Shown here piece by piece: positions 16,254 to 25,694 of a stretch of 64,000 nt of DNA. The notes under the pieces were generated by a model, which worked only from the letters and a program-made list of their open reading frames with translations, was not told where the DNA came from and searched no databases. The DNA is taken from the NCBI RefSeq assembly GCF_000758605.1, contig NZ_CP009282.1, positions 496,001 through 560,000 of the forward strand, given 5' to 3'. How positions within the stretch are numbered: the first letter of the stretch is position 1; the number at the start of each line of letters is the position of its first letter. Both the position numbers and the translations under genes were made by a program. The stretch comes from Paenibacillus sp. FSL R5-0912 (GTDB lineage: Bacteria; Bacillota; Bacilli; Paenibacillales; Paenibacillaceae).

Positions 16254-17375
16254 ATGAAAAAAGGGATCAAAAAGGGGCTTATCGCCGGGTTCACACTATT
16301 ATTGACGGCAGGGCTTACTGCTTGCGGCAGCAACAATGGAGGGAAAAGTGCGGGCGCGGCAACAGAGGCTCCGGCAGCAACAGAGGCGGCTGGGAATACG
16401 GCGGCTGCACCGGAGGCAACGAAAGCTCCAGCCAAAGATCCGGTCGAACTGCTGAATGTGTCCTACGACCCTACACGTGAACTATATGAGAATTATAACA
16501 AGGCATTCGCCGCTTACTGGGAGCAGGAGACAGGCCAGAAGGTTACGATCAAACAATCGCATGGCGGATCAGGCAAGCAGAGCCGCGCTGTACTCGACGG
16601 TCTGGAAGCAGATGTAGTTACGCTGGCGCTCGGATATGACATTGATGCTCTTCAGGAAACGGGTCTTATCAGCGCGGACTGGCAGAGTAAATATGAGCAT
16701 AACAGCTCCCCGTATACTTCCACCATCGTATTCCTTGTGCGTAAAGGCAACCCGAAAGGCATCAAGGACTGGCCGGATCTGCTGAAGGATGATGTGGAGG
16801 TAATCACTCCGAACCCTAAGACTTCCGGTGGTGCGCGCTGGAACTACCTGGCAGCCTGGGGGTATGCGCTTGACCGGAATAATAATGATGAAGCCAAAGC
16901 CCAGGAGTTCGTACAGAAGCTGTTCAAAAATGTACCCGTACTGGACACCGGGGCGCGAGGCTCTACAACTACCTTCGTTGAACGCGGAATCGGTGACGTG
17001 CTGATCGCCTGGGAGAATGAAGCCTACCTGTCCATCAAGGAGCTGGGTCCGGATAAATTCGAGATTGTAAATCCGTCGGAGAGCATTCTGGCCGAGCCGC
17101 CGGTAGCCGTGGTGGATAAGATTGTTGACAAGAGAGGCACCCGTGAGGTCGCAGCAGCTTATCTGAAATACCTTTACACCGAAGAAGGCCAGAAAATCGC
17201 CGCCGAGAACTATTACCGTCCGACCCTGGACAGCGTGAAGGAACAGTACAAGGATCAATTCCCTGAGATCAAACTGTTCACACTGGCAGACAAATTCGGA
17301 ACCTGGAAGGAAACCCAGGAGAAGCACTTTAATGATGGCGGAATCTTCGACAAAATCTACGTGCCGGGCAGCTGA
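16254..17375 (+). CDS. sbp: sulfate/thiosulfate ABC transporter substrate-binding lipoprotein
   Basis: 373-residue lipoprotein that captures sulfate outside the membrane. The signal peptide ends in the lipobox LTAC. A low-complexity Ala/Glu/Pro/Thr spacer (about residues 30-65) tethers the domain. Family motifs include [56 protein letters not shown] and [12 protein letters not shown]. The start is ATG 16254 (MKKGIKKG), with GGGGGAG nine bases upstream. It is the first gene of an operon with cysT, cysW and yezD, behind a good promoter and a dyad operator. Confidence 0.93.
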   Translation: MKKGIKKGLIAGFTLLLTAGLTACGSNNGGKSAGAATEAPAATEAAGNTAAAPEATKAPAKDPVELLNVSYDPTRELYENYNKAFAAYWEQETGQKVTIKQSHGGSGKQSRAVLDGLEADVVTLALGYDIDALQETGLISADWQSKYEHNSSPYTSTIVFLVRKGNPKGIKDWPDLLKDDVEVITPNPKTSGGARWNYLAAWGYALDRNNNDEAKAQEFVQKLFKNVPVLDTGARGSTTTFVERGIGDVLIAWENEAYLSIKELGPDKFEIVNPSESILAEPPVAVVDKIVDKRGTREVAAAYLKYLYTEEGQKIAAENYYRPTLDSVKEQYKDQFPEIKLFTLADKFGTWKETQEKHFNDGGIFDKIYVPGS

Positions 17376-17477
17376 TAGCAAGCTACGGGATGGAGCTAAG
17401 CAGAACAAATAAGGCGAATTTTGCAGGCGGGGTCCCGCCCGGTTGCTGATCGGCCAACGAGCCGAAGGCAGGAAAGG

Positions 17478-18335
17478 ATGAATGGGCAAATGAATGTCAC
17501 CACAAAAGCTGCTGCGGGGGCTGTGTCACGGCGCAGACTTCTGCCGGGTTTCGGAATTACGATGGGGTTCAGCGTATTGTATCTGAGTCTTGTCGTTCTG
17601 CTGCCGCTGTCAGCGCTGCTCTTCAATTCGACGGGACTCAGCTGGGCGAAGTTCTGGGATGTGGCTACGGATACCCGTGTCCTGGCCTCTTTTCGGGTCA
17701 GTCTGAGTACAGCGGCAGCTGCGGCCCTGATCGATGCTGTTCTGGGGCTGCTGCTGGCCTGGGTGCTGGTACGCTATGAATTTCCGGGCAAAAGGCTATT
17801 CGACGCCCTGATCGATCTGCCGTTCGCGCTCCCTACAGCTGTGGCCGGTGTGTCATTGACCGCACTTTATGCCCAGAACGGCTGGATCGGCTCCCTGCTG
17901 GAGCCGCTGGGCTTCCGGGTAGCCTTCACGCCGCTGGGCATTACGCTGGCGCTGATGTTTATCGGCATTCCCTTTGTAGTCCGCACGGTTCAGCCCGTGC
18001 TGGAGGATCTGGACAGGGATATGGAAGAGGCATCGGCCACACTGGGAGCGGGACGCTGGCGGACCTTCGTGCGGATTGTGATGCCGGAGCTGCTCCCGCC
18101 GCTGCTTACGGGCTTTGCACTGGCTTTTGCCCGGGGCATCGGCGAATACGGCTCCGTTGTATTTATCTCCGGCAATATGCCGATGCGTACAGAGATTGCT
18201 CCGCTGCTCATCATGTCCAAGCTGGAGCAGTTCGATTACGCCGGAGCGACAGCCGTGGCGCTGCTGCTTCTGCTGATCTCCTTCCTGATGCTGCTGGTCA
18301 TCAACAGCCTTCAGCACTGGGCGCGGAAGAGCTAA
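17478..18335 (+). CDS. cysT: sulfate ABC transporter permease CysT
   Basis: Permease of about 285 residues with six hydrophobic segments and the binding-protein-dependent EAA loop EEASATLGAGRWRTFVRIVMPEL. The motif RGIGEYGSVVFISGNMP near the end is typical of CysT. The start is ATG 17478 or ATG 17490. AAGG and GGAAAGG sequences lie at 17464-17477. The longer frame from 17421 reads an unlikely Arg-rich lead. It should pair with CysW to form the channel of the sulfate importer. Confidence 0.9.
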   Translation: MNGQMNVTTKAAAGAVSRRRLLPGFGITMGFSVLYLSLVVLLPLSALLFNSTGLSWAKFWDVATDTRVLASFRVSLSTAAAAALIDAVLGLLLAWVLVRYEFPGKRLFDALIDLPFALPTAVAGVSLTALYAQNGWIGSLLEPLGFRVAFTPLGITLALMFIGIPFVVRTVQPVLEDLDRDMEEASATLGAGRWRTFVRIVMPELLPPLLTGFALAFARGIGEYGSVVFISGNMPMRTEIAPLLIMSKLEQFDYAGATAVALLLLLISFLMLLVINSLQHWARKS

Positions 18336-18385
18336 CGTTAAGGATTCAGGAAATCTGGGACAACGGCGGCCATTCAAGATGGCCT

Positions 18386-18467
18386 AGGCTCCATAGAACT
18401 TAAGTGAATGCTTCCGAAGCGAGTTTTATTGCGATGTTTATCGAGGAGCGGAGGCTCCATAAAACTT
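18386..18467. repeat. direct 16-mer repeats in the cysT-cysW spacer
   Basis: AGGCTCCATAGAACTT (18386-18401) and AGGCTCCATAAAACTT (18452-18467) are 15/16 identical, 66 bp apart, and bracket a segment with CTTCCGAAGCGAG. The second copy leads straight into the cysW ribosome-binding site. This may be a small inserted element. Confidence 0.5.
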
Positions 18468-18482
18468 TTAGGAGGAATAAAA

Positions 18483-19346
18483 ATGGCCGGTATGGTTCCC
18501 TTACAAGTCCCCGCGCCGCGTAAAAGCTTGTCGTCACCCCGGACGACTGAATCCAAAGCGGTGAAATGGGTGCTCATTTCCCTTGCCGGACTTGTATTGC
18601 TATGGCTGATTGCCCTGCCGCTGATTATCGTGCTGGTGGAGTCGCTGAAGCGGGGACTGGATGTCTACTGGGCCGCGCTGACCGACCCGGATGCCGCCTC
18701 GGCGCTGAAGCTGACCCTGCTGGTCGCGGCCATTACGGTTCCGCTGAATACGATCTTTGGTGTAGCGGCGGCGTGGGCAGTGACTAAGTTCCGTTTTCGC
18801 GGCAAGGGCTTTCTGATTACGCTGATCGATCTGCCGTTTGCTGTATCGCCGGTGATTGGCGGATTGATCTTTATTCTGGTGTTCGGCTCGCATGGCTGGT
18901 TCGGTCCTTGGCTGAGCAATCACGAGATCAAGATAGTTTTCGCTTTGCCGGGTATTGTGCTGGCTACGCTGTTTATCACCTTCCCTTTTGTGGCGCGTGA
19001 GCTGATTCCGCTGATGGAGCAGCAGGGCACACAGGAGGAGGAAGCGGCGATTACGCTCGGTGCGCACGGCTGGCTGATCTTCTGGCGCGTGACGCTGCCC
19101 AATATCAAGTGGGGTCTGCTGTACGGTATTATTCTCTGTAATGCACGGGCGATGGGGGAGTTCGGGGCGGTATCCGTGGTATCCGGGCATATCCGGGGAG
19201 AGACGAATACCCTGCCGCTTCATGTCGAGATTCTGTATAACGAATATCAATTCTCGGCATCCTTCGCCGTTGCCTCCCTGTTGCTCCTGCTGGCCCTGGT
19301 GACGATGATCGTCAAGAGCCTGATTTTACGTAAAAGTGCTCATTGA
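18483..19346 (+). CDS. cysW: sulfate ABC transporter permease CysW
   Basis: 287-residue permease with six hydrophobic segments, the EAA loop [19 protein letters not shown] and the CysW-type ending [23 protein letters not shown] 18483 has an excellent GGAGGAATAAAA site. Two longer upstream starts lack one. It is separated from cysT by 147 bp carrying direct repeats, but no terminator is seen, so one operon is likely. No cysA-type ATPase follows, so the transporter must borrow an ATPase encoded elsewhere. Confidence 0.92.
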   Translation: MAGMVPLQVPAPRKSLSSPRTTESKAVKWVLISLAGLVLLWLIALPLIIVLVESLKRGLDVYWAALTDPDAASALKLTLLVAAITVPLNTIFGVAAAWAVTKFRFRGKGFLITLIDLPFAVSPVIGGLIFILVFGSHGWFGPWLSNHEIKIVFALPGIVLATLFITFPFVARELIPLMEQQGTQEEEAAITLGAHGWLIFWRVTLPNIKWGLLYGIILCNARAMGEFGAVSVVSGHIRGETNTLPLHVEILYNEYQFSASFAVASLLLLLALVTMIVKSLILRKSAH

Positions 19347-19456
19347 CAGTCCTTGAGGTCCGTGCTAAGTTAATTCATAGTATACAAGGTGGTAATAACG
19401 GAATAACGGGATTTAGGCGGAGATACTCCCCTGTCCGGGGAAAGGGAGGCTGGAGA

Positions 19457-19678
19457 ATGGCTAAACCACTGAAAGTGGATGAGGTATGGCTTGCGCGGAT
19501 AACGGAACTTCTCGACGATATGGAGTTCGGCTCATTGCATATTGTGGTGCATGAAGGTCAAATCGTACAGATGGAGCGCACAGAGCGCAAACGTTTCGAG
19601 AACAGCACAGCAAATGCACGTTATAGTGGAGAGACCGGAAGCCGGCGGACCGATTCCCGTTCTGCGGGACGAGGATAG
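19457..19678 (+). CDS. yezD: YezD family small protein (DUF2292)
   Basis: 73-residue soluble protein. The core ITELLDDMEFGSLHIVVHEG followed by QIVQMERTERKRF fits the YezD/DUF2292 pattern, in which a short helix leads to a beta hairpin with the phrase YGSVTI-QDGKVIQIEKTEK. Members are commonly linked to sulfur assimilation genes in Firmicutes, and this gene ends a sulfate operon. The biochemical role is unknown. The C-terminal 20 residues are Ser/Arg/Gly-rich and probably disordered. GGAGGCTGGAGA lies upstream of ATG 19457. Confidence 0.8.
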   Translation: MAKPLKVDEVWLARITELLDDMEFGSLHIVVHEGQIVQMERTERKRFENSTANARYSGETGSRRTDSRSAGRG

Positions 19679-19726
19679 CAATCTGTAGTGCACTGATAAA
19701 TGATCATACATTTCCGTGAACGGAAA

Positions 19727-19776
19727 AAAGGGGTATCTCACAAGCCTGGAAATGGCTGAATGAGGTACCCCTTTAT
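19727..19776. terminator. bidirectional terminator after yezD
   Basis: AAAGGGGTA (19727-19735) plus TCTCA pairs with TGAGG-TACCCCTTT (to 19774) and is flanked by A and T runs. It separates convergent genes. Confidence 0.8.
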
Positions 19777-19804
19777 TGTGCCAGAGCCTTATTCTAGCGT
19801 CGCC

Positions 19805-20113
19805 TTAGTAGCGTGTGTTGCGCCGTGATCCGCTGATTCCCTCCACCAGCAGGATGAGGGCAGTGATGGCATGCATAATCCAGCCGACAAAAGGAATCAA
19901 ACCGACCACCGAGGTGACGATACCCACCGCGTTACCGATGATAGATCCGCGTTCTCTCAGCAGAATAATTACAGCTACGGCATGGAGCAGAAAAGCAACC
20001 CCCAGCGGTACCCAGGCATTGGCTACGACAAATGCCCCGCCGATGAACGGCAGTGCCAGAAAAGCCTCATAAGCGAAAGTTCCCCATTTGAATAATTTCC
20101 CTATCGGAGACAT
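19805..20113 (-). CDS. small four-helix membrane protein, unknown function
   Basis: 102 residues with about four hydrophobic segments (ALPFIGGAFVVANAW, LGVAFLLHAVAVIILL, GNAVGIVTSVVGLIPFVGWI, ITALILLVEGISG). The start ATG 20113 has GGTGGAG upstream. I recognise no named family with confidence. Monocistronic and convergent with the sulfate operon. Confidence 0.75.
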   Translation of the reverse strand: MSPIGKLFKWGTFAYEAFLALPFIGGAFVVANAWVPLGVAFLLHAVAVIILLRERGSIIGNAVGIVTSVVGLIPFVGWIMHAITALILLVEGISGSRRNTRY

Positions 20114-20381
20114 AATAACTCCACCAGCCTTCCAAGTAGTCTTATAAAGATCCTATTCCACAGTTTACCCAAGGATACGGGCTAAGAATAACCCTGTGCC
20201 GGCAACAGATGCAGAACCGTTTGTATTTCTGAGTAATTGTACGCCGGGGGAGGCGGGACGTTTCATTTTTCCGGATACGATAGGCGCTGCCTTGCCTCGA
20301 AACCTTAGAGTCATATATATTGGTAACAGTATGGCAGGCACATCTAAGTGCAGGCGGTTAATCGGGATAGGGGGATAACGT

Positions 20382-20795
20382 ATGGAAAAGGCATTACAGC
20401 CGGATATCCGGCATGAACTGCCCTCAGTGGAGCAATATCTGGCCCTGCGGCTGGAGGCCGGGCTTAGTCCCATGAGTGTGGAGGGCGCCGGAATCGGGCT
20501 GCCCCGTTCTGCTTTTGCAGTAACCTTGTATGAAGAAGATATATTGGTTGGAATGGGACGGGTAATCGGGGACGGCGGATGCTTTTTTCAGGTGACCGAT
20601 ATTGCCGTGAAGCCTTCCTTCCAGGGGCAGGGTCTGGGGAAAATAATTATGGGGGAAATCCGCCAGTTTCTGGATACCGTGCCGGACAAGGCGTATATTA
20701 GTCTCATTGCTGACGGGGAAGCCTCCAAGCTGTATGCCCAATATGGATTCGCACCGGTCCTGCCGGATTCTCAGGGGATGTTCCTGCGGCGTTAA
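20382..20795 (+). CDS. GNAT-family N-acetyltransferase
   Basis: 137-residue GCN5-related acetyltransferase. The acetyl-CoA binding motif A reads DIAVKPSFQGQGLGKIIM, and the C-terminal part has LYAQYGFAPV. Substrate unknown. It may form an operon with the Rossmann-fold gene 54 bp downstream. Confidence 0.88.
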   Translation: MEKALQPDIRHELPSVEQYLALRLEAGLSPMSVEGAGIGLPRSAFAVTLYEEDILVGMGRVIGDGGCFFQVTDIAVKPSFQGQGLGKIIMGEIRQFLDTVPDKAYISLIADGEASKLYAQYGFAPVLPDSQGMFLRR

Positions 20796-20849
20796 TGATG
20801 AATGGATGAACAGTGCTGCAAACAAATACGAAAGTGAGGCAACAAGAGA

Positions 20850-21482
20850 ATGGATATCGTAGTATTTGGTGCATCGGGTAAGATCGGAAGTGCGATTGTA
20901 GAAGAAGCGTTAAAAAGAAAACATGAGGTTACCGCTGCCGTCCGCAAACCGGAGGTCTTCAGTATTCAGCATGATCGGCTTAAGGTTGTTGCAGCCGACC
21001 TGCTGGACCCGGCCACGGTAACGGCAGCACTGCACGGACATGAAGAGGTAATCAGTGCATTCGGCCCGGCGCCAGGGCATGAGAATGATCTGCTGCAGGC
21101 TGCGGATTCCCTGTTGACAGGGATGCGTGCCGCCGGGCTCCAGCGCCTTATCGTTATTGGCGGGGCAGGCAGCCTGAAGACAGAAACCGGGGAGTGGCTG
21201 ATGGACACGGCTGATTTCCCGGAGAACTTCCGTCCGCTTGCGTCGGCTCACGCCAATGCCTATGAAATCTACAGTGGATCAGAGCTGGATTATACGTACC
21301 TGAGTCCGCCTGCTGCCATTATCGCCGGACGCCGTACCGGCCAGTTCCGGATTGGTCTGGACCGGCTGATTGTGGACGAGAACGGACGGAGCAGCATCAG
21401 CATCCAGGATTTCGCGGTAGCGGTTATCGATGAGCTGGAGGAAGGCAATTTCAGCAAGGCCCGGTTTACTGTGGGATATTAA
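20850..21482 (+). CDS. NAD(P)-binding Rossmann-fold oxidoreductase (YwnB-like)
   Basis: 210-residue atypical short-chain dehydrogenase. The N-terminal nucleotide motif is VFGASGKIGSAIVEEA, followed by the NmrA-like TAAVRKPEVF and the central RLIVIGGAGSLKTETG. It lacks the classical YxxxK catalytic pair and resembles Bacillus YwnB and flavin-reductase-like proteins. Substrate unknown. It has a strong ATG start, and a terminator-like hairpin follows. Confidence 0.85.
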   Translation: MDIVVFGASGKIGSAIVEEALKRKHEVTAAVRKPEVFSIQHDRLKVVAADLLDPATVTAALHGHEEVISAFGPAPGHENDLLQAADSLLTGMRAAGLQRLIVIGGAGSLKTETGEWLMDTADFPENFRPLASAHANAYEIYSGSELDYTYLSPPAAIIAGRRTGQFRIGLDRLIVDENGRSSISIQDFAVAVIDELEEGNFSKARFTVGY

Positions 21483-21544
21483 TAGATACAGATTAAGCTT
21501 GTCAGGAAATAAAGCGGCCTAGAATGCGCAGGCTTCGTAAGCTT

Positions 21545-21580
21545 AAAGCCCGTCCTCTTGAACGCTCAGGAGGGCTTTTT
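21545..21580 (+). terminator. intrinsic terminator
   Basis: AAAGCCCGTCCT pairs with AGGA-GGGCTTT with one bulge, followed by TTTTT. Confidence 0.65.
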
Positions 21581-21686
21581 GCTGTCATTCCGGGCGCCTT
21601 AGCCGGATGGCGATGTGTCAAAGTCTGCAATTTGCTTGATTCTATAGTACTGGGTACAATCGAAGCAACTTAAGGAGGGCTTGGCT

Positions 21687-23441
21687 ATGGATGTAGTAAC
21701 TGCGGAGGAGATGCGTGCATTCGACCGCGAGACGATTGAGCGGCTGGGAATTCCGGCAATTGCGCTGATGGAGAACGCCGGACGGGCGATTGCCGAGGAG
21801 GTCATCGCATTGTGCCGGCGGCGCGGGGCAGGCGCGGCCGGCGGCATAGGGAGCGCTGACGCTGAGGAGCGAAGCTTCGGGGCAGGTGCCGTGGGCGGCG
21901 CGGGCGGAGGAAGCGGAGGAACGCTGAGCTATGGAGCGGGCGCGGTGGGCGGCGGAAGCGGAGGCGAAGGAACGCAGAGCTATGCGCCCGGCGGGCCGGC
22001 GATCCAGCCGCCGGGCTTCTCGGTCAGCGCCGACCCGGCGCTGACGCTTACCGCTGCCGGCGGCGAGCACTGGCTCGTCCTCGCCGGCAAAGGCAACAAC
22101 GGCGGCGACGGGCTCGCCGCCGCCAGGCACCTGCGTGAGGCCGGCATCGCCGTCACGCTGGTGTACGCGGCCGCGCCGGAGTCGCTGGCCGGCGAAGCCG
22201 CGCTGCAGCGGGATGCCGCTGCAGCCATGGGCATCCCTGCCGTAGTCTACGGCAGGGATGCGGTGGACCTTGCCGCATGCAGCGGCATCGTAGATGCGCT
22301 GCTCGGCACAGGCAGCGCGGGAGCCCCGCGCGGTGCCTATGCGGAGCTGATTGCCGCTGCGAACGCCAGCGGCAGGCTTATTGTGTCCGCGGACATCCCC
22401 AGCGGGCTGGACGCGGACACGGGCGAGACGCATGAGCCCTGCATTCATGCGGCGGTGACCGTCTGCCTCGCGTTCCTCAAACGCGGGCTGCTGCAGTATC
22501 CCGGCGCCGGAGCAGCCGGGCAGGTGGTGGTCCGCTCCATCGGCATCCCCGCTGCCCTGGCGCGTGAGAGCGGCGTCCGGGTCAGCCTGCTGACGCCGGA
22601 AGTGCTGCGGACACGTCTGCAGGTCGACGTGTCGCGCCGCCGTTCGCCCGAAGGCCACAAGGGCACTTACGGGCATGTCCTGCTGGCAGCAGGAAGCCTG
22701 CGCATGAGCGGCGCCGGCCTGCTGTGCGCCCGCGCTGCGCTGCGCGCCGGCTGCGGGCTGGTAACGTGGGCGCTGCCGGATAAGCTGCTGCCCTATGTGA
22801 TCGGCTGCACACCTGAGCTGATGCTGGCTCCGGTATCCGGCGGCGACGGGGAATGGAATGCCGGTACGGCGGCTGAAGTGCTGCAGCTAAGCGAGAGCCG
22901 CGATTGTATAGCTGTCGGCCCCGGTCTTGGCCGGTTCACTGAAGATACGGATTGGCTCCGCAGACTTTGGGAGGAGACGGATTCCCCCCTGATTCTCGAT
23001 GCGGATGCGCTGAATATACTGGCGGATGCCGATTACGGGTCCTGGACCCGCCGCCATCCGGTAATTCTGACCCCGCATCCCGGGGAGATGGCCCGGCTGG
23101 CAGGGACTTCTACAGTCCAGGTGCAGCGTGACCGGATCGGATTGGCGCTGTCTTATGCCGCAGCGCACGGTGTCATCCTGGTGCTTAAGGGAGCCCATAC
23201 AGTAATAGCAACCCCCGGAGGACAGGCTTATGTTAACATCACGGGTCATCCGGGTATGGGAACCGGCGGTGCGGGGGATGTGCTGACCGGAATCATCTCC
23301 GGTCTGCTGGCCCAGGGCCTGGATGCTGCACAAGCGGCAGCCTTTGGGGTCTATCTCCACGGGCTGGCCGGAGAACGGGCCGCCCGGAAGCGGGCCAACC
23401 CGGCGGCCTTGATCGCCGGGGATATTATTGAGGCGCTGTGA
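21687..23441 (+). CDS. nnr: bifunctional NAD(P)HX epimerase / ADP-dependent NAD(P)HX dehydratase
   Basis: 584-residue repair enzyme for hydrated NADH and NADPH. The N-terminal YjeF domain has MRAFDRETIERLGIPAIALM, VLAGKGNNGGDGL and SADIPSGLDADTG. The C-terminal ribokinase-like dehydratase begins near residue 310 and has GHKGTYGHVLLAAGS, ILTPHPGEMARLAG and the catalytic loop GTGGAGDVLTGI. The start is ATG 21687, with TAAGGAGGG seven bases upstream. Residues of about 48-111, between helix 1 and the GKGNNGGDG loop, are a Gly/Ala/Ser-rich insert not found in typical homologues. The surrounding 1 kb is visibly far richer in GC than its neighbours. Confidence 0.93.
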   Translation: MDVVTAEEMRAFDRETIERLGIPAIALMENAGRAIAEEVIALCRRRGAGAAGGIGSADAEERSFGAGAVGGAGGGSGGTLSYGAGAVGGGSGGEGTQSYAPGGPAIQPPGFSVSADPALTLTAAGGEHWLVLAGKGNNGGDGLAAARHLREAGIAVTLVYAAAPESLAGEAALQRDAAAAMGIPAVVYGRDAVDLAACSGIVDALLGTGSAGAPRGAYAELIAAANASGRLIVSADIPSGLDADTGETHEPCIHAAVTVCLAFLKRGLLQYPGAGAAGQVVVRSIGIPAALARESGVRVSLLTPEVLRTRLQVDVSRRRSPEGHKGTYGHVLLAAGSLRMSGAGLLCARAALRAGCGLVTWALPDKLLPYVIGCTPELMLAPVSGGDGEWNAGTAAEVLQLSESRDCIAVGPGLGRFTEDTDWLRRLWEETDSPLILDADALNILADADYGSWTRRHPVILTPHPGEMARLAGTSTVQVQRDRIGLALSYAAAHGVILVLKGAHTVIATPGGQAYVNITGHPGMGTGGAGDVLTGIISGLLAQGLDAAQAAAFGVYLHGLAGERAARKRANPAALIAGDIIEAL

Positions 23442-23588
23442 ACCGTAACTCCGGAGCTGCTGCGGCTCATTATCTATAGACCTTACCCGTGTGATCCTGA
23501 CGCTTCTGCTGCGCCCGTAAGAGCTACCGGTAGAACTGTTCTGCCCTGAATGGTTTAATATTACGGCTCTGCCAGCGGCGGCACTGTA

Positions 23589-24044
23589 TCAGAATAAGAC
23601 CAGGCAGAGCAGTGGAATAAACAAGGCGAAGAAGGGAAGCAGGAGCGGGTAGCGTTCACCGGCAATCTGGGCGAACCGGAACAACAACAGCACTACAAGT
23701 CCGGCAAGACCGCTGGTCATTGCATCGCCGCCCTGCTCAGAGGCCAGCCACAGGCCGGCTCCAAAGCCGGCTACGGCGTATAACACCAGGGCCGGACTGA
23801 GCGAAGTGGACCGGAACATGCGCAGCAGGGCGTCGGCAAGTATCGCTGCCGGTAATCCGTAAGCGTAAATGGCATAAGGCACCGATACCGGCCAGCCTTC
23901 CGGCACTCCGCCTTCGTATCCATGGATGAGCATAAACAGGGAAACGAGAATAAAGGTCAGTCCGGCGGCCGACAGCTTGGTCAGTGCGTACATGCCCGCA
24001 GTCAGGCGGACAGAAGGCAGATCATAATCCTTATGTGTGGTCAT
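23589..24044 (-). CDS. hypothetical polytopic membrane protein
   Basis: 151 residues with about five hydrophobic segments after a short polar start (MTTHKDYDLPSVRLTAG). No recognised motif. ATG 24044 is preceded by AAAGGATG. It is convergent with the NAD(P)HX repair gene and directly downstream of the SDR gene on the same strand (67 bp gap), so an operon with it is possible. Confidence 0.72.
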   Translation of the reverse strand: MTTHKDYDLPSVRLTAGMYALTKLSAAGLTFILVSLFMLIHGYEGGVPEGWPVSVPYAIYAYGLPAAILADALLRMFRSTSLSPALVLYAVAGFGAGLWLASEQGGDAMTSGLAGLVVLLLFRFAQIAGERYPLLLPFFALFIPLLCLVLF

Positions 24045-24111
24045 CGCTTAACATCCTTTCGGGGTGGGTGAAGAGCACGGCCGGGATGACCGGACGAATC
24101 CGGCGCATGAA

Positions 24112-25008
24112 TCAGCTTGTAACCATGTCCCCTCCGTTAACATGAATACAGGTGCCTGTTACATAGGAAGCATCAGGGCTGGCCAGATAGACATAGGCTC
24201 CTGCCAGCTCATAAGGCTGTGCCGCCCGCTTGAATGGGGTGTCTGTGCCGAATACACTGACCTCTTCAGCGGAATAGCTGGAAGGAATCAGCGGTGTCCA
24301 TACCGGACCGGGAGCCACACTGTTGACACGGATGCCGCTGTCCGCCAGTGATAGAGCCAGAGAGCGGGTGAAGGAGACAACGGCGCCTTTGGTGGATGAA
24401 TAGTCAATGAGCTCCTTGTTGCCCTGATAAGCGGTAATGGAGGCGGTGTTAATAATGCAGCTTCCTTTGTGCAGATGCGGGAGTGCGGCCTGGGTCAGGA
24501 AGAAGAAAGGAAAGATATTGGTACGGTAGGTCTGGTACAGCTGCTCCTCCGTGATATCCAGAATGCTCTTCTGCGGATATTGAACGGCGTGGTTATTCAC
24601 CAGAATGTCGAGCTTGCCGAAGGTCCGCACGGTGTGCTCCACCGCTTCGAAGCAGCACTCTTTATAGCGCAGATCCGTCTCAATCCGCAGGCAGCGGCGT
24701 CCAAGCTCTTCTATCCGGTGCTGCGTAGCTGCGGCATCAGAAGCTTCGTCCAAGTAAGCGATGGCAATATCTGCCCCTTCTTTGGCAAAAGCGATGGCGG
24801 TTGCTCTTCCAATGCCGCTGTCTCCGCCGGTAATCAGGGCAACCTTTCCTTGGAGCCTGCCGCTGCTGCTCTCGGGGTTCTCGCTGAGCGGACGCGGATT
24901 CATCAGACTCTCCAGACCCGGCTGGCGGTCCTGATGCTGTGGGGGGAAGGCGATAGGCTGCACGCGGCATACCGTTTTTTCTCCGTAATAGGGGTAAACG
25001 GGATTCAT
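24112..25008 (-). CDS. short-chain dehydrogenase/reductase (YhdF/general stress type)
   Basis: 298-residue classical SDR with an N-terminal extension of about 50 residues, as in the Bacillus stress proteins YdaD, YhdF and YhxD. NAD(P) motif TGGDSGIGRATA, NNHAVQ in place of the usual NNAG, Ser in NTASITAY, catalytic YSSTK, and the ending GTCIHVNGGDMVTS are intact. The substrate is unknown, probably a sugar or aldehyde. ATG 25008 has AAGGAGGAG upstream. Confidence 0.9.
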   Translation of the reverse strand: MNPVYPYYGEKTVCRVQPIAFPPQHQDRQPGLESLMNPRPLSENPESSSGRLQGKVALITGGDSGIGRATAIAFAKEGADIAIAYLDEASDAAATQHRIEELGRRCLRIETDLRYKECCFEAVEHTVRTFGKLDILVNNHAVQYPQKSILDITEEQLYQTYRTNIFPFFFLTQAALPHLHKGSCIINTASITAYQGNKELIDYSSTKGAVVSFTRSLALSLADSGIRVNSVAPGPVWTPLIPSSYSAEEVSVFGTDTPFKRAAQPYELAGAYVYLASPDASYVTGTCIHVNGGDMVTS

Positions 25009-25154
25009 CGGGTGATACTCCTCCTTGCCTGTTGGCTCTCCGTATATTGGTATGCATCCGCCCAGAAAAGCGTGCGCCGCAGTCCTTTTCTGGGAGATTC
25101 ATCAGACGGCCTTATCTTTACATACTAAAAACTCAGAAATGGAGAGAATAACTA

Positions 25155-25571
25155 ATGCTATACAGACCAATGACAGCCGATGATTACGAGGCAGCTTATC
25201 AATTATGGGAGAATACAGACGGGATGGGGCTTAGTGAAGCGGACTCGCGCGGGGAAATTATCCGTTATCTGGAGCGTAATCCGGGAATCAGCCAGGTGTG
25301 TGTGGATGAGGACGGTACACTTGCGGGTACTGCGGTGTGCGGACATGACGGGCGCAGAGGATATATGTATCATGTGGCTGTCAGCCGCAGCAGCCGGGGT
25401 AAGGGGGCCGGGCGTGAGATGGTCACACGCTGCCTGGAGAGACTGCGGGAGGAAGGCATCAGTAAATGCCATCTGATGGTCATCGGGCATAACGCTCTGG
25501 GCCGCAGCTTCTGGTCAGGCACCGGCTGGCAGGAGCGGGATGGCCTTGTACTGTTCTCGCGGAACAGCTGA
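25155..25571 (+). CDS. GNAT-family N-acetyltransferase
   Basis: 138-residue acetyltransferase. Motif A is HVAVSRSSRGKGAGREMV, and the ending SFWSGTGWQERDGLVLFSR is typical of small YpeA-like GNATs. Substrate unknown. GGAGAG lies eight bases before the ATG. Confidence 0.88.
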   Translation: MLYRPMTADDYEAAYQLWENTDGMGLSEADSRGEIIRYLERNPGISQVCVDEDGTLAGTAVCGHDGRRGYMYHVAVSRSSRGKGAGREMVTRCLERLREEGISKCHLMVIGHNALGRSFWSGTGWQERDGLVLFSRNS

Positions 25572-25643
25572 TAGGTCACAAACAATGTAATAGTGTAGCT
25601 TTTGTCCGGACGCAGTATAATATATACGAGCTTTACAAATGAC

Positions 25644-25663
25644 TTGCACTATTCTATGTGCAA
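25644..25663. promoter_or_regulatory. TTGCAC/GTGCAA inverted repeat upstream of sdaAB
   Basis: TTGCAC (25644-25649) and GTGCAA (25658-25663) with an 8-bp spacer lie between a TATAAT (25616-25621) and the sdaAB start. It could be an operator for the serine dehydratase operon. Confidence 0.4.
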
Positions 25664-25694
25664 TGTCGAATTTTGATAGCGGGAGACCTGAGCG

